NCBI GenBank assembly: GCA_036362785.1
Contig: CP143625.1
Span: 1,427,401-1,491,400 of the forward strand
Source: a beta proteobacterium MWH-UniP1
GTDB lineage: Bacteria > Pseudomonadota > Gammaproteobacteria > Burkholderiales > Burkholderiaceae_A
Direction of reading: 5' to 3'
DNA: 64,000 nucleotides
Position numbers and translations under genes: made by a program. The stretch's first letter is position 1. Each line of letters begins with the position of its first letter. Of the stretch, positions 17,960 through 29,280 are shown one piece after another. The notes under the pieces are model-generated. The model was not told where the DNA came from and searched no databases. It saw only the letters and a list, made by a program, of their open reading frames with translations.

Positions 17960-19238
17960 GGCGCAATGAGATGATCTCTGCAACGGTCACAAAGGAACCG
18001 AAGACCAGAATTCTATCATCGGGCTTAGCCAACCCAAGCGCATCCGCATAAGCCTGTGCAGGCCCATCAAAGCAACTCACCTTGGCCTTGGGGAGCACGG
18101 CAAGCAGCTCTTGCTTCAGGTCCTCTGCACTTCTGGGTCTGCCGTTGGTATCTGGGCCAGACAGGCCCGCAAGGCACCAATGATCCACACGATCGCCCAT
18201 GCGCTTAAAGAGCGCTTTCGCATCTTTTCCAGCCAAGATGCCCACCACCGCGTAGGTATTCGGAAAAAACCCCATCTGATCCAGATTGGCTGCCAGTACT
18301 GCTGCCGCATGGGGGTTGTGGGCCACATCCAAGACAATCGCAGGCTGGCCGGGCAAAACCTGGAATCGGCCTGGCAGCTCGACCAAGGCCAGGCCAGCGC
18401 GCACGGCCCCCTGCGTGACCGGCAGTCGCTCGCGCAACGCAGCCAGCGCGGCCAAGGCTGCCGATGCATTGAGCAACTGATTGGCGCCGCGCAGCGCGGG
18501 ATAGGCCAGCGCGTTACGCCGCTGCCCACGGCCAGCCCAGCTCCACTGCTGCCTGTCCCCCTGAAAGTTGTAATCCACTCCAAATTGCCAGAGATCTGCC
18601 CCAATGGCCTGAGCGACTTCTATCACCGTGTGGGGTGGTTCAGGGTCAGCACAGATAAAGGGCCGATTGGGCCGGGCAATATGGGCCTTTTCCCAGCCAA
18701 TGGCCTCTCGGGTGTCGCCCAGAAAATCCTGGTGGTCCATATCGACCGACACCAAGACCGAGCAATCGGCATCGACAATGTTGACCGCATCCAATCGGCC
18801 CCCAAGACCAATCTCTAATACGGCCACATCCACTTTGGCCCGCTTAATCAAATCAAAACAGGCCAGCGTTGTGAATTCAAAGTAAGTGAGCGATGTACCA
18901 GCCTGCGCGGCTTCCACACGTTCAAAGGCAGCGATGAGATCGGTGTCAGACACCATCTCGCCGTTAATCCGCAGCCGCTCATTAAAGTGCAGTAAGTGCG
19001 GTGATGTGTAAGTCGCCACACGAAAACCGGACTGCAACAGAATCGATTCCAAAGTGGCGCAAGTTGATCCCTTGCCGTTGGTACCGCCAACCAGAATCGA
19101 CAAGCAGCCCAGCGCAACGCCATGGGCGCCCTTTTCAAAGCCCATGGCATGGGCCACCTTGGTGACGCGATCTAGGCCAAGCTCAATGGTCTTGGCGTGT
19201 CGCGACGATATCTTGCTAAGCCAGTCCGAAAGCGTCAA
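17946..19238 (-). CDS. folC: Bifunctional folylpolyglutamate synthase / dihydrofolate synthase
   Basis: Mur-ligase-family enzyme that joins glutamate to dihydropteroate and extends the folate glutamate tail. The 430-residue protein has the ATP loop LVGGTNGKGSTCATLES, the folate-family segment TYTSPHLLHFNERLRINGE, and GLGGRLDAVNIVDAD. VLDVAHNPHA in the C-terminal domain is also diagnostic. One copy of the 13-bp GGTGTCWGACACC word lies inside (18942-18954), encoding VSDT after GEM. It follows accD by 21 bp and overlaps the SPOR gene. Confidence 0.95.
   Translation of the reverse strand: MTLSDWLSKISSRHAKTIELGLDRVTKVAHAMGFEKGAHGVALGCLSILVGGTNGKGSTCATLESILLQSGFRVATYTSPHLLHFNERLRINGEMVSDTDLIAAFERVEAAQAGTSLTYFEFTTLACFDLIKRAKVDVAVLEIGLGGRLDAVNIVDADCSVLVSVDMDHQDFLGDTREAIGWEKAHIARPNRPFICADPEPPHTVIEVAQAIGADLWQFGVDYNFQGDRQQWSWAGRGQRRNALAYPALRGANQLLNASAALAALAALRERLPVTQGAVRAGLALVELPGRFQVLPGQPAIVLDVAHNPHAAAVLAANLDQMGFFPNTYAVVGILAGKDAKALFKRMGDRVDHWCLAGLSGPDTNGRPRSAEDLKQELLAVLPKAKVSCFDGPAQAYADALGLAKPDDRILVFGSFVTVAEIISLRHARR
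18942..18954. repeat. Single copy of the GGTGTCWGACACC word in folC
   Basis: Exact 13-bp near-palindrome inside folC. On the coding strand it reads Val-Ser-Asp-Thr. The alignment position is plausible for a normal FolC residue run, so this copy may not be an insertion. Confidence 0.8.
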
Positions 19239-19259
19239 TTGGCCATCAACGCTTCAAGA

Positions 19260-20129
19260 TTAACGCACTGCCTCTGCTGGCTGACGCATCAAAATGGTCA
19301 ACAAGTCGGCGATCTCGTCCCGCATCTTGCGCCGATCCACAATGCGATCCACGGCGCCCTTTTCTAGCAAGAACTCTGCCCGCTGAAAGCCTGGCGGTAG
19401 TTTTTCGCGCACCGTCTGCTCAATCACACGCGGCCCCGCAAAACCCACCAGGGCCTTGGGTTCAGCAATCACCACATCGCCCAGGAAGGCAAAGCTGGCG
19501 GACACCCCACCCATGGTGGGGTCGGTGAGAATCGAGATGTAGGGCAAGCGGCGCATGGCCAGCTGCTGCAAGACTGCAGTCGTTCTAGCCATCTGCATGA
19601 GTGATAGCAGACCCTCTTGCATACGGGCACCGCCACTGGCGGCAATGCTAATAAACGGCACCCTGGCTTCAATCGCAGCTTCTGCGGCGCGAACAAAACG
19701 CTCCCCCACCACCGAGCCCATCGAACCGCCCATGAATTCAAATTCAAAGCAGGCCACCACGACCGGCACAGACTTAATGGCACCGCCCAGCGCAATTAAC
19801 GCGTCGGTCTCCCCCGTCTGCTCCATGGCCTCCGACAAACGTTCGGGATATTTGCGGCTATCTTTAAATTTCAGCGTGTCAACGGGAAGGACTTCCTGGC
19901 CAATTTCATAACGGCCCTCGGGGTCGAGCAATTTATCCAAACGGTCACGCGCACGAATGCGCAGGTGATGATCACACTTCGGGCAGACCTGCTGGTTGCT
20001 CTCTAGATCGGTTCGATACAGCACCGACTCACAGGCCGGGCATTTGAGCCACAGGCCCTCGGGCACGCTTCGGCGCGGACCCTCTGCGCGTTGAATCTTG
20101 GGTGGTAGTAGCTTGTCAATCCAGCTCAT
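19260..20129 (-). CDS. accD: Acetyl-CoA carboxylase carboxyltransferase subunit beta
   Basis: Beta half of the carboxyltransferase that moves CO2 from biotin to acetyl-CoA to form malonyl-CoA. The 289-residue protein has the N-terminal four-cysteine zinc finger (Cys30, 33, 49, 52) and a crotonase-like core with [20 protein letters not shown] and [14 protein letters not shown]. Length is standard. Its ATG overlaps the trpA stop by 4 bp, the trpA-accD-folC order seen across beta- and gammaproteobacteria. Confidence 0.97.
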   Translation of the reverse strand: MSWIDKLLPPKIQRAEGPRRSVPEGLWLKCPACESVLYRTDLESNQQVCPKCDHHLRIRARDRLDKLLDPEGRYEIGQEVLPVDTLKFKDSRKYPERLSEAMEQTGETDALIALGGAIKSVPVVVACFEFEFMGGSMGSVVGERFVRAAEAAIEARVPFISIAASGGARMQEGLLSLMQMARTTAVLQQLAMRRLPYISILTDPTMGGVSASFAFLGDVVIAEPKALVGFAGPRVIEQTVREKLPPGFQRAEFLLEKGAVDRIVDRRKMRDEIADLLTILMRQPAEAVR

Positions 20130-20953
20130 GCCTTCTCCTGTGTTGCGGGCATGGCATCCAATGCCTTGCGAATGCCCGCCATAAACTCACCCGCTTTTTG
20201 AATCGGGTCTTGCGCATTTTTTTGCGCATCTTCCATCAATCGGATGAGCGCACTGCCAATCACCACAGCGTCAGCAGTGCTTGCCACTGCAACCGCAGAA
20301 GCGGCATCGCTAATGCCAAATCCAACACCAATTGGCATGGATGTAAACGAGCGAATATGGTCCACACGCTGCGCCACTGCGGTCGGGTCCAAATGGCCCG
20401 CCCCCGTCACGCCACGCAGGGACACGTAATACAAATAACCCGACCCAAGACGGGCCACATCTTTCATCCGCTGATCGGTGGATGTGGGGGCCAACAAGAA
20501 GATGGGATCAATGTCTGCAGCACGCAGCAGGCCACTGAACTCTTCGCACTCCTCGGGCGGGTAGTCCACGATGATGGTGCCATCGACACCCGACTGTTTC
20601 GCCGCTTTTACAAAAGCATCCACACCAAAGCGTTCCACAGGATTGGCGTAGCCCATCAACACCACTGGCGTTGTCGCGTCTGTCTTTCGAAACTCAGCCA
20701 CCCAATCTAAACAATCGTGCAGCGTCACGTGACGGGTGAGCGCACGCTCGCTCGATCGCTGAATCACGGGGCCGTCGGCCATGGGGTCGGAAAATGGCAC
20801 ACCCAGCTCAAGCACATCCGCACCGTTTTGCACCAGACCATGCATCAGCGCAACCACTGTTTCACGCGAGGGATCCCCGGCCGTGATGTAAGGCACCAGA
20901 CCTGTTTTACCGGCCTGCTTTAAGCGATCAAAGGTTGTTTTTAGTCGAGACAC
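20126..20953 (-). CDS. trpA: Tryptophan synthase alpha chain
   Basis: Cleaves indole-3-glycerol phosphate to indole, which is tunnelled to TrpB. The 275-residue TIM barrel has the catalytic Glu in [20 protein letters not shown] and Asp in [14 protein letters not shown], and the phosphate-binding [12 protein letters not shown]. The start is GTG at 20953. It overlaps accD by 4 bp and follows trpB by 11 bp. Confidence 0.96.
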   Translation of the reverse strand: MSRLKTTFDRLKQAGKTGLVPYITAGDPSRETVVALMHGLVQNGADVLELGVPFSDPMADGPVIQRSSERALTRHVTLHDCLDWVAEFRKTDATTPVVLMGYANPVERFGVDAFVKAAKQSGVDGTIIVDYPPEECEEFSGLLRAADIDPIFLLAPTSTDQRMKDVARLGSGYLYYVSLRGVTGAGHLDPTAVAQRVDHIRSFTSMPIGVGFGISDAASAVAVASTADAVVIGSALIRLMEDAQKNAQDPIQKAGEFMAGIRKALDAMPATQEKA

Positions 20954-20964
20954 AGTGAAATGAA

Positions 20965-22200
20965 TTAAAAGTTAATGCCGCTTTTTTCTGCAACGGTATG
21001 CATGTCTTTGTCACCACGGCCAGACAAATTCACCAAGATGACTTTGTCTTTGGGCATCGAAGGCGCGATTTTGGCGGCATAGGCCAGCGCGTGACTCGTT
21101 TCAAGCGCAGGAATAATGCCCTCAATTCGGCAACAGGTATGGAATGCGTCCAGACTCTCTTGGTCGGTGATGGCCACGTATTCGGCACGATGCGTGTCTT
21201 TTAACCAAGAGTGCTCGGGACCAACACCAGGGTAGTCCAGTCCAGCGGAGACTGAATGGGTCTCGGCGATCTGACCATCGGCATCTTGAATCAAATAGGT
21301 GCGATTGCCGTGCAGCACACCCGGCGTTCCCGCCGATAGCGTTGCTGCGTGATGTCCGGTCGCAATGCCCTCACCACCAGCCTCAACGCCCACCAGTTTT
21401 ACACCAGGCACATTCAGGTAATCGTAAAAAATTCCCATGGCATTACTACCACCACCCACACAGGCCACGATCATGTCGGGCTGGCGGCCCACCATTTCGG
21501 GCATCTGCCACAAACACTCTTTGCCCACCACGGAATTAAAGTCGCGCACCATCATGGGGTAAGGATGAGGGCCTGCGACCGTGCCGATGATGTAGTAAGT
21601 GTTGTCAATATTGGTGACCCAGTCGCGCATGGCTTCATTTAATGCGTCTTTCAGCGTCTTTGAGCCACTTTCCACGGGCACCACGGTCGCGCCCAAGAGC
21701 TTCATGCGATAGACGTTGGCGGCTTGGCGAGCCACATCAGTCGCCCCCATGTAGACCACACACTCCATGCCAAATCGCGCCGCCACAGTTGCCGATGCCA
21801 CGCCATGCTGGCCTGCACCTGTTTCGGCAATCACGCGGGGCTTGCCCATGCGCTTGGCCAAGAGTGCCTGACCAATGGTGTTGTTCACCTTGTGGGCGCC
21901 AGTGTGATTTAAGTCTTCACGTTTAAAGTAAATCTGCGCGCCACCCAACTTCTCTGACCAACGCTTGGCGTGGTAAATCGGGCTGGGCCGGCCAACGAAG
22001 TGTTTCAGCTCACGGTGAAACTCTTCTAAGAATTCCGGATCCTGCTGGTAGTGGGCGTAGGCATCTCGCAGCTCATTTAATGCGTGGGTCAGCGTTTCAG
22101 ACACGAAGCTGCCGCCATAGGGCCCAAAGTGACCGCGGGAATCCGGATAGTGATAGGGCTCGCTTCGCGGGTCAGTCGCAGGAAGATCGTTCGGTTTCAT
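20965..22200 (-). CDS. trpB: Tryptophan synthase beta chain
   Basis: PLP enzyme that condenses indole with serine to make tryptophan. The 411-residue protein has the PLP lysine in [20 protein letters not shown] and the phosphate-binding glycine loop [12 protein letters not shown]. The C-terminal [10 protein letters not shown] is typical. It lies in the trpF-trpB-trpA cluster; trpE, trpD and trpC are not in the window, as expected for betaproteobacteria, which keep them elsewhere. Confidence 0.97.
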   Translation of the reverse strand: MKPNDLPATDPRSEPYHYPDSRGHFGPYGGSFVSETLTHALNELRDAYAHYQQDPEFLEEFHRELKHFVGRPSPIYHAKRWSEKLGGAQIYFKREDLNHTGAHKVNNTIGQALLAKRMGKPRVIAETGAGQHGVASATVAARFGMECVVYMGATDVARQAANVYRMKLLGATVVPVESGSKTLKDALNEAMRDWVTNIDNTYYIIGTVAGPHPYPMMVRDFNSVVGKECLWQMPEMVGRQPDMIVACVGGGSNAMGIFYDYLNVPGVKLVGVEAGGEGIATGHHAATLSAGTPGVLHGNRTYLIQDADGQIAETHSVSAGLDYPGVGPEHSWLKDTHRAEYVAITDQESLDAFHTCCRIEGIIPALETSHALAYAAKIAPSMPKDKVILVNLSGRGDKDMHTVAEKSGINF

Positions 22201-22233
22201 GGAAACTTGATTTAGCCTTTAAGTTTTGAACGC

Positions 22234-22920
22234 CTAACGGTCAGCGGCGCCCACCGCAGCAACAAACTGCGCAATTCGCTGGGGATCCTTGATGCCCTTT
22301 CGCGTGACACCGTCTTGGATCAACTCGACCCCACTACTCACATCGACACAGGGGGGCCGCAGTGCAGCAATCGCCTGACCAACAGACCCCGATTCTAGCC
22401 CTCCGGACAGAACCCATGTGGGGGGCAGGCCGGGGGCTTTGGCTAGCGCAGAAGACAGAATCGACCAGTCAAAGGCCTGGCCACTGCCACCAAAGCCAGT
22501 ACTGTCGGCATCAAACAAAACCGCCTGGCAGTTGGAGAAGTCTTGAATCTGGCCCGCCAGCCGCTCGATTTCAGCGGCGGCCGCTGCCTCGGCCAGGCCC
22601 GTCTTGACCCGCAGGGCCTTGATGACCGGTCGACCAAGGCCCAGACAATCACCAGGGGTCTCATCCCCGTGGAGCTGGATATGGGACAGGCCCGCTTGGT
22701 CTGCCACCTGCAGAATAGTTTCGCGCTTGGCGTTAACAAATAGGCCCACTGCCGAGACCCAGGCCGGTAACCGGCGGATCAAGGCGCGGGCCTGTGCCGC
22801 ACTGACCGCCCGGGGGCTGGCTTCATAAAAGACAAAACCCACCGCATCCACGCCTGCCGAAACGGCGGCATCGACGTCGGATTCGCGGGTTAGTCCACAA
22901 ACTTTGATTCGGGTACGCAT
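22234..22920 (-). CDS. trpF: Phosphoribosylanthranilate isomerase
   Basis: Third step of tryptophan synthesis. I set the start at the ATG at 22920, giving MRTRIKVCGLTRESDVDAAV, in which Cys of KVCG is the catalytic base; the frame is open to 22956 but the extra residues are not conserved. The protein is 228 residues. Other family marks are DAVGFVFYEASPRAVS, IQLHGDET and LSGGLESGSVGQAI. It overlaps truA by 31 bp. The truA-trpF-trpB-trpA order is typical for the group. Confidence 0.95.
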   Translation of the reverse strand: MRTRIKVCGLTRESDVDAAVSAGVDAVGFVFYEASPRAVSAAQARALIRRLPAWVSAVGLFVNAKRETILQVADQAGLSHIQLHGDETPGDCLGLGRPVIKALRVKTGLAEAAAAAEIERLAGQIQDFSNCQAVLFDADSTGFGGSGQAFDWSILSSALAKAPGLPPTWVLSGGLESGSVGQAIAALRPPCVDVSSGVELIQDGVTRKGIKDPQRIAQFVAAVGAADR

Positions 22921-23663
22921 AGCAAGTTGGAATCGTACTCGACATGCTCCAAGCACAGGCCTTGTGCCGGAAAAGTTGGACCAGCCAAGATACGGTTACG
23001 ACTCTCTAAAACCTCTTTGGCCCAGGCCATGGGCTTTGCCCCACGGCCCACCTCGATCAATGTGCCCACCAGATTGCGGACCATGTGATGCAAAAACGCA
23101 TTGCCTTTTAGCGTGAAGACCAGGAGCTCATCTTCTTTGGCCAAATCAAAGGCCATGAGATTGCGCATGGGTGATTTGGCCTGACACTCCGATGATCGAA
23201 AGGCACTGAAATCATGTTCGCCGATAAAAATCCTGGCGGTTTCTTGCATGGCCGCGATATCCAGTGGTCGATAAAACCAGGTGGCCTGCCGATGATGCAG
23301 CGGCGATCGGGTGGGCGAATGCAAGATGCGATATTGGTACTGCCGCCAGACGGCGGAATAACGGGCATGAAAGGTGTCTGACACCACTTTGGCCCAACGA
23401 ACGGAGATGCTGTCAGGCAGCAGGGTATTTAATCCCCGCACCCAGCTCCAATCGGTGCGATCAATATCGGTATCGAAATGCACCACCTGGCAACGGGCAT
23501 GCACACCGGCATCGGTGCGGCCCGCGCAGATCGTGCTATGCGGTTTTCCGGTGAATTCACCAATCGCCGACTCAAGACGATCTTGAACGGTGTTGCCGTT
23601 GGGCTGGGTCTGCCAGCCGTTCCAGTCGGTGCCGTCGTACTCCAGCCCGAGGGCGATTCTCAC
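22890..23663 (-). CDS. truA: tRNA pseudouridine(38-40) synthase
   Basis: Makes pseudouridine at positions 38-40 of the tRNA anticodon arm. The 257-residue protein has the catalytic Asp in CAGRTDAGVHARCQVVHFD and the opening RIALGLEYDGTDWNGWQTQ. The start is GTG at 23663. One copy of the GGTGTCWGACACC word lies inside (23373-23385), reading VSDT just before FHARYSAV. It follows asd by only 15 bp; in many Burkholderiales a large fimV gene sits in that position. Confidence 0.95.
   Translation of the reverse strand: MRIALGLEYDGTDWNGWQTQPNGNTVQDRLESAIGEFTGKPHSTICAGRTDAGVHARCQVVHFDTDIDRTDWSWVRGLNTLLPDSISVRWAKVVSDTFHARYSAVWRQYQYRILHSPTRSPLHHRQATWFYRPLDIAAMQETARIFIGEHDFSAFRSSECQAKSPMRNLMAFDLAKEDELLVFTLKGNAFLHHMVRNLVGTLIEVGRGAKPMAWAKEVLESRNRILAGPTFPAQGLCLEHVEYDSNLLCVPESKFVD
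23373..23385. repeat. Single copy of the GGTGTCWGACACC word in truA
   Basis: Exact 13-bp near-palindrome inside truA, reading Val-Ser-Asp-Thr on the coding strand. It falls at a normal TruA position just before the FHARYSA motif, so it need not be an insertion. Confidence 0.8.
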
Positions 23664-23678
23664 GGGTGAAAGACCGGT

Positions 23679-24806
23679 TTAGCGTTCGAGCAAGATGCGC
23701 AGCATGCGGCGCAGGGGCTCGGCCGCACCCCACAAGAGCTGATCGCCCACGGTGAAGGCCGCCAGATACTCAGGGCCCATGGCCATTTTATGCAGACGGC
23801 CCACAGGTACATGCATCTGGCCACTCACTGCGGCCGGTGTCAGCTCACGCTCCGAGCGCTCACGCTCATTGGGAATCACACGGACCCAGTCGTTCGCCTT
23901 CGCCAGCATGTCGGTGATTTCATCCAAAGGCACATCCTTGGTCATCTTCACGGTCAAGGCCTGAGAGTGGCAACGCATGGCGCTAATACGCACGCACAGG
24001 CCATCAATTGGAATAGAGCCCGCGGTACGGAAGGCAGGCTTGCCCAAGATCTTGTTGCACTCTGCACCGCCCTTCCACTCTTCCTTGCTCTGGCCGTTAT
24101 CAACGGGCACATCAATCCAAGGAATCAGGCTGCCTGCAAGCGGTACACCACGGAAGTTTTGCACGGGCAGATCACCACCACGCAGGGCATCACTAATCTT
24201 GCGATCAATATCCAAAATTGCAGAAGACGGATCGGCCAATTCTTTTTCAACAATGCTGTGCAGCTTGCCCATCTGCGAGAGCAGCTCACGCATGTTCTGG
24301 GCACCCGCACCCGAGGCTGCCTGATAGGTCATGGCACTGACCCACTCGACCAGCCCTGCTTTAAACAATCCGCCCATGGCCATCAGCATCAGACTCACGG
24401 TGCAGTTGCCGCCAATCCAGTTCTTGCCGCCAGCGGCCATGGCGGCATCAATCACGGGGCGGTTGACCGGGTCTAGAATAATCACGGCGTCTTTTTCCAT
24501 GCGCAGAGCAGAGGCCGCATCAATCCAGTGGCCCGCCCAGCCCGTTGCGCGCAGCTTGGGAAAAACTTCTTTCGTGTAATCACCACCCTGGCAGGTGATG
24601 ATGATGTCCATCGCCTTCAAGGCATCAATGTCGGTTGCCGACTTCAACGGCTCATTCGATTTCGCAAAGGCGGGGGCTGCACCACCCGCATTGGATGTGC
24701 TGAAAAACACTGGGTCGATCAAAGCAAAATCGTTTTCTTGCTGCATGCGCTGCATGAGCACCGAACCCACCATGCCACGCCAACCGACTAATCCGACTTT
24801 TTTCAT
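23679..24806 (-). CDS. asd: Aspartate-semialdehyde dehydrogenase
   Basis: Reduces aspartyl phosphate to aspartate semialdehyde, the branch point for lysine, threonine, methionine and diaminopimelate. The 375-residue protein has the NADP-binding start [20 protein letters not shown], the active-site Cys in [18 protein letters not shown], and the substrate His in [16 protein letters not shown]. It is of the gram-negative long type. It follows leuB by 24 bp. Confidence 0.97.
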   Translation of the reverse strand: MKKVGLVGWRGMVGSVLMQRMQQENDFALIDPVFFSTSNAGGAAPAFAKSNEPLKSATDIDALKAMDIIITCQGGDYTKEVFPKLRATGWAGHWIDAASALRMEKDAVIILDPVNRPVIDAAMAAGGKNWIGGNCTVSLMLMAMGGLFKAGLVEWVSAMTYQAASGAGAQNMRELLSQMGKLHSIVEKELADPSSAILDIDRKISDALRGGDLPVQNFRGVPLAGSLIPWIDVPVDNGQSKEEWKGGAECNKILGKPAFRTAGSIPIDGLCVRISAMRCHSQALTVKMTKDVPLDEITDMLAKANDWVRVIPNERERSERELTPAAVSGQMHVPVGRLHKMAMGPEYLAAFTVGDQLLWGAAEPLRRMLRILLER

Positions 24807-24830
24807 TTTGGACTCTCTTTGTTCAGATGT

Positions 24831-25913
24831 TTATTTCAAAGCCGCCAAGACCGCATCGCCCATTTCTTTGGTGCCAACACGGGTGCAGCCATCACGATAG
24901 ATATCGCCGGTAGCCACGCCAGAAGCTAGGGTCTTGCGAACCGCCGCCTCGATCAGATCTGCAGCAGCAGCCAGGCCAAAGGTATAACGCAGCATCATGG
25001 CCGCCGACAAAATGGTGGCCAACGGGTTGGCAAGGTTCTTGCCCGCAATATCCGGCGCTGAGCCATGGATGGGCTCATACAGGCCCTTGTTGTTGGCATC
25101 TAACGATGCCGAGGGCAGCATGCCAATCGAACCGGTGAGCATGGACGCTTCGTCTGACAAGATGTCACCAAACATATTGCCAGTCACCATCACATCAAAC
25201 TGCTTTGGATTTTTCAGCAGCTGCATGGCGGCGTTGTCCACGTACATGTGGGACAGTTCGACATCAGGGTATTGCTTGCCAATTTCAATCATCACATCGC
25301 GCCAAAGCTGTGTGGTCTCTAAGACATTGGCCTTGTCCACTGAACACAATTTTTTACCGCGCTTGCGTGCCGCCTGAAAGGCTACGTGGGCAATGCGCAC
25401 AATCTCGCTTTCGCGATAGACCATGGTGTCAAAGCCCTCACGCTCGCCGTTTTCCAATATACGGATACCGCGGGGCTTGCCAAAATAAATATCGCCCGTG
25501 AGTTCGCGAATGATCATAATGTCCATACCCGACACCACTTCGGGCTTAAGTGTAGATGCACCGGCCAGCTCAGGGTAAATCGTGGCAGGGCGCAGGTTGG
25601 CAAAAAGCTGTAACTCTTTACGCAGGCCTAGAATCGCCTGCTCTGGCCGAAGCTCACGCGGCAGGCTATCCAGGCTAAAGTCACCCACCGACCCAAACAA
25701 AATCGCATCGCTGTCTTTGGCGAGTTTCAAGGTGGCCTCTGGCAGTGGGTGACCACTGGCCCGATAGCCCGCACCGCCCACAGGGGCCTCTTGCAATGTG
25801 AGACCAAAGTGGCCTTGCGCAGACAGGTGCTTGAGCACACGCACCGCCTCGTGCGTGATCTCTGGGCCGATGCCATCACCCGGCAAGACGGCGATATTCA
25901 AATGCTGTGACAT
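24831..25913 (-). CDS. leuB: 3-isopropylmalate dehydrogenase
   Basis: NAD-dependent oxidative decarboxylase of leucine synthesis. The ATG at 25913 gives [20 protein letters not shown]; an in-frame TTG six bases upstream is less likely. The protein has 360 residues. The isopropylmalate motif [14 protein letters not shown] and the metal-binding Asp residues in [20 protein letters not shown] are present, as are [13 protein letters not shown]. It forms leuC-leuD-leuB with the two upstream genes; leuA is elsewhere. Confidence 0.96.
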   Translation of the reverse strand: MSQHLNIAVLPGDGIGPEITHEAVRVLKHLSAQGHFGLTLQEAPVGGAGYRASGHPLPEATLKLAKDSDAILFGSVGDFSLDSLPRELRPEQAILGLRKELQLFANLRPATIYPELAGASTLKPEVVSGMDIMIIRELTGDIYFGKPRGIRILENGEREGFDTMVYRESEIVRIAHVAFQAARKRGKKLCSVDKANVLETTQLWRDVMIEIGKQYPDVELSHMYVDNAAMQLLKNPKQFDVMVTGNMFGDILSDEASMLTGSIGMLPSASLDANNKGLYEPIHGSAPDIAGKNLANPLATILSAAMMLRYTFGLAAAADLIEAAVRKTLASGVATGDIYRDGCTRVGTKEMGDAVLAALK

Positions 25914-25954
25914 GAGCAACTTTCTAATGAATACTTTTTAAATAACAACGCGCT

Positions 25955-26623
25955 CTACGCCCGGTCCATCACCTGGTGCAGGTCCGTGCCCAACCAGGGT
26001 TTTTCGGCAAGCCGCTTGGCCTCATAGGCCTTAATCTTGTCGGCATGCACCAGCGTCAGACCAATGTCGTCTAAGCCATTGATCAGGCAATGTTTACGGA
26101 AGGGCTCGACTTCAAAGGGACGGGTAAAGCTGCCATCCACCGTTGAAACCGTCTGCGCCGAGAGATCCACCTTCAGCTCAAAACCCTCTTGGCTGGCGAC
26201 TTTTTGAAACAGCGTTTCGACATCGTCTTCCGACAGCACGATGGGCAGCAGCCCATTTTTAAAACAGTTGTTAAAAAAGATGTCGGCAAACGACGGCGCG
26301 ATGATGATGCGAAAGCCGGCGTCTTCCAATGCCCAGGGCGCATGCTCACGGCTAGAACCACAGCCAAAGTTACGGCGGGCCAACAAAATACTGGCGCCCT
26401 TGTAACGCGGCTGATTGAGCACAAAGTCTTTGCGCAGGGGCCGCTTGCTGCAGTCCACACCAGGCTGGCCTTCATCTTCATAGCGCCAGGCATCAAACAG
26501 ATGCGGGCCAAAGCCACTGCGTTTGATCGACTTTAAAAACTGCTTCGGAATGATGGCATCCGTGTCCACATTGGCACGGTCCATGGGTGCCACGATGCCC
26601 TGATGTTGATTAATTGGTTTCAT
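25955..26623 (-). CDS. leuD: 3-isopropylmalate dehydratase small subunit
   Basis: Swivel subunit of the aconitase-type isomerase that converts 2- to 3-isopropylmalate. The ATG at 26623, placed after an AAGGA ribosome site, gives [20 protein letters not shown] (222 residues); a TTG six bases upstream is the other choice. [20 protein letters not shown] is the family signature. It lies 9 bp after leuC. Confidence 0.96.
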   Translation of the reverse strand: MKPINQHQGIVAPMDRANVDTDAIIPKQFLKSIKRSGFGPHLFDAWRYEDEGQPGVDCSKRPLRKDFVLNQPRYKGASILLARRNFGCGSSREHAPWALEDAGFRIIIAPSFADIFFNNCFKNGLLPIVLSEDDVETLFQKVASQEGFELKVDLSAQTVSTVDGSFTRPFEVEPFRKHCLINGLDDIGLTLVHADKIKAYEAKRLAEKPWLGTDLHQVMDRA

Positions 26624-26632
26624 GGTCAATCC

Positions 26633-28036
26633 TTAGAATTTGCGGACATCAACAAAGTGGCCGGCCAATGCGGCAGCAGCAGCCATCGCCGGCGAGACCA
26701 GGTGTGTGCGGCCACCCGCACCCTGCCGGCCTTCGAAGTTTCGATTCGATGTCGACGCACTGCGCTCACCCGACTCTAACCGGTCAGCATTCATGGCCAG
26801 GCACATGGAGCAGCCCGGCTCTCGCCACTCAAATCCCGCTTCAGTGAAGACCTTGTCCAGGCCTTCGGCCTCGGCCTGGGCTTTGACCAGGCCCGAGCCT
26901 GGCACGACCATGGCGATCTTCACGTTAGCGGCCTTTTTGCGGCCTTTGATCACGGCAGCAGCGGCACGCAAGTCTTCAATACGCGAGTTGGTGCAAGAGC
27001 CAATAAAGACTTTATCGATCTTGATGTCGGTAAGTGGTGTATTGGCAGTCAGCCCCATATAAGTCAGAGCCCGCTCCATGCCCTCTCGGCGTGATGGGTC
27101 GGATTCTTTGGCGGGATCAGGCACACGATCGCCAACGGGCAGCACCATCTCTGGCGAAGTGCCCCAAGTGACTTGTGGCTCAATTTCTGCGGCATTGAAC
27201 TCCACGACTTTATCGAACTGGGCATCGCTATCGGTATGCAGTGTCTTCCAATACGCCACGGCCTTGTCCCAATCGGCACCTGTGGGTGAGAGCGGACGGT
27301 TTTTCACGTAGTCAATTGTTTTGTCATCGACCGCCACCATGCCGGCGCGGGCACCGGCTTCAATAGCCATATTGCAAATGGTCATGCGGCCTTCCATGGA
27401 CAGGTCACGAATGGTGCTGCCGCCAAACTCAATGGCGTAGCCCGTGCCGCCAGCTGTACCAATCTTGCCAATCACGGCCAAGACAATATCTTTCGCCGTT
27501 ACGCCAACGGGCAGCTTGCCTTCGACTTTGACCAGCATGCGCTTGGCTTTTTTCTGCAGCAGACACTGGGTGGCCAAGACATGCTCCACTTCCGAAGTGC
27601 CAATGCCATGGGCCAGACAGCCAAAAGCACCATGGGTGCTGGTGTGCGAATCACCGCAGACCACGGTCATGCCGGGCAGGGTTGCGCCCTGCTCTGGGCC
27701 AATCACGTGGACGATGCCCTGACGACGATCTTTAATGTCGAAGTAGGTCAGGTTGAATTTTTTGGCGTTGCTGTCCAGGGTCTCCACCTGAAGGCGGGAG
27801 ACGGGGTCGGCAATGCCCTTGGACCGATCGGTGGTGGGCACGTTGTGATCCACCACGGCCAGGTTGGCGGAGTTACGCCACAGGCTTCGGCCTGCCAGCT
27901 CTAAGCCCTCAAAGGCCTGTGGGCTGGTGACTTCATGAACCAAGTGACGGTCGATATAGATCAGACAGGTGCCATCCGCTTCCTGATGGACCACATGCTC
28001 ATCCCAAAGTTTGTCGTAAAGGGTGCGTCCTGCCAT
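26633..28036 (-). CDS. leuC: 3-isopropylmalate dehydratase large subunit
   Basis: Catalytic [4Fe-4S] subunit of isopropylmalate isomerase. The ATG at 28036 ([18 protein letters not shown]) follows an AAGGAA ribosome site; 467 residues. Cluster cysteines appear in [18 protein letters not shown] and in [26 protein letters not shown] carries substrate residues. It is the first gene of the leu block; no leader peptide or riboswitch is evident in the 60 bp upstream. Confidence 0.96.
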   Translation of the reverse strand: MAGRTLYDKLWDEHVVHQEADGTCLIYIDRHLVHEVTSPQAFEGLELAGRSLWRNSANLAVVDHNVPTTDRSKGIADPVSRLQVETLDSNAKKFNLTYFDIKDRRQGIVHVIGPEQGATLPGMTVVCGDSHTSTHGAFGCLAHGIGTSEVEHVLATQCLLQKKAKRMLVKVEGKLPVGVTAKDIVLAVIGKIGTAGGTGYAIEFGGSTIRDLSMEGRMTICNMAIEAGARAGMVAVDDKTIDYVKNRPLSPTGADWDKAVAYWKTLHTDSDAQFDKVVEFNAAEIEPQVTWGTSPEMVLPVGDRVPDPAKESDPSRREGMERALTYMGLTANTPLTDIKIDKVFIGSCTNSRIEDLRAAAAVIKGRKKAANVKIAMVVPGSGLVKAQAEAEGLDKVFTEAGFEWREPGCSMCLAMNADRLESGERSASTSNRNFEGRQGAGGRTHLVSPAMAAAAALAGHFVDVRKF

Positions 28037-28095
28037 GGCCAAAATTCCTTAAGAGTCCGTGCATTTCTGCGAAACCCTTAATTATGCCTTTTGAC

Positions 28096-29208
28096 CTAGG
28101 TCTTCGGGGTGGCAGGGCCCGCAATCCGTAGCGCACTCCAAGCCATCGCAACGCCAACCATGGCCGCAAGCGATGCCGCCACAAAGCTGAACTCTGGTGA
28201 GACCACCTCCCAGAGCCAGCCAGCGGCAATGCCACCCAGCGAGCCCCCCAGACCGTAAGAGGCCATGGTGTAGAAGGCCTGGCCCCGCGCCTGGGCCTGG
28301 GTTGGGAACCACTGGCGAATCAGTGACATCGAGGCACTGTGGTGCACGCCAAAGGTCACGGCGTGCAGCAACTGGGCCAAGACAATCACCCAGAGTGAAC
28401 CGCCTGAAAACGCAATCATCAGAAAACGCAGGGCCGTCACAGCATAAGACGCAACCCAGCAGGCCCCCACTGAGAAGCGATCAAAGAGCCGATGCTGAAA
28501 CTGAAACATCACGATCTCGGCCACCACCCCCAAGGCCCAGAGCAGGCCAATTTCGGTCCGGCTAAAGCCCTGTTCAAAGAGCCACAAGGAAAACAGGCTG
28601 TAGAGCGGCGCATGGGCAAGCAGCATAAAAAACGATGCCACCAAAAATCGTTGAATTTTCTTGTCTCGAAACAGATCACGCACCAGGGTTGGCACAGGTG
28701 CCAAATCATGGACTTCTCGGTGGGGCAAAAAGAAGGTCACGGCCAGAATCAAGGCCAGCATGGCAATTAACGATGCCGGCAGCCAATCAATCCCCACCCG
28801 ATCAAACCAGGGGCCAGCCAGCATGACTGCTGCAATAAAGCCAATGGACCCCCAGACCCGCATGCGGCCATAGGCCCGCAGATTGCCGTGGCTGGTCTGC
28901 ATGGCCAGTGATTCGGTAATGGGCACCTGACCACTTAAGAAAAAACTCATCACGCACAACACGATAAAAAGCGGCCAGAAATTCAGGTCGGCCAAGAGCA
29001 TCACACTTGTGAGCACTGCAAGACCAGCAGAGATCTGAATGAGTCGGGCCACGCCATGTCGGCCCTTCACATGGTCGGCCATCCAACCCCAGGCAGGTGG
29101 CCCCACCACGCGGGCCCACTGCATGGGCGAGATCAAAACACCAATTTCAGCGGGGCTAAAGCCACGGCCATTGAGCCAAAGCGACAGATAAGGGGCAAAG
29201 AGCCCCAC
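28096..29208 (-). CDS. MFS transporter (LacY/HcaT-like), start uncertain
   Basis: Major facilitator protein with about 12 helices, like the 3-phenylpropionate/nucleoside MFS_1-like group. The listed start is GTG at 29208 (370 residues, opening with the LFAPYLSLWLNGRGFSPAEI block). The conserved N-terminus continues upstream in frame as TTRLASFFGVYFAYV, but no ATG, GTG or TTG exists between 29208 and the in-frame TAA of aroC at 29281-29283. CTG at 29259 is the only near-cognate start. Starting at 29208 would cut the first helix in half. The substrate is unknown. It follows aroC in the same direction. Confidence 0.82.
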   Translation of the reverse strand: MGLFAPYLSLWLNGRGFSPAEIGVLISPMQWARVVGPPAWGWMADHVKGRHGVARLIQISAGLAVLTSVMLLADLNFWPLFIVLCVMSFFLSGQVPITESLAMQTSHGNLRAYGRMRVWGSIGFIAAVMLAGPWFDRVGIDWLPASLIAMLALILAVTFFLPHREVHDLAPVPTLVRDLFRDKKIQRFLVASFFMLLAHAPLYSLFSLWLFEQGFSRTEIGLLWALGVVAEIVMFQFQHRLFDRFSVGACWVASYAVTALRFLMIAFSGGSLWVIVLAQLLHAVTFGVHHSASMSLIRQWFPTQAQARGQAFYTMASYGLGGSLGGIAAGWLWEVVSPEFSFVAASLAAMVGVAMAWSALRIAGPATPKT

Positions 29209-29280
29209 GTAAGCGAAATAAACGCCAAAAAACGATGCGAGTCGTGTAGTGGGTTTCAGAGTGCTAAAAAGAAAAAGGAG

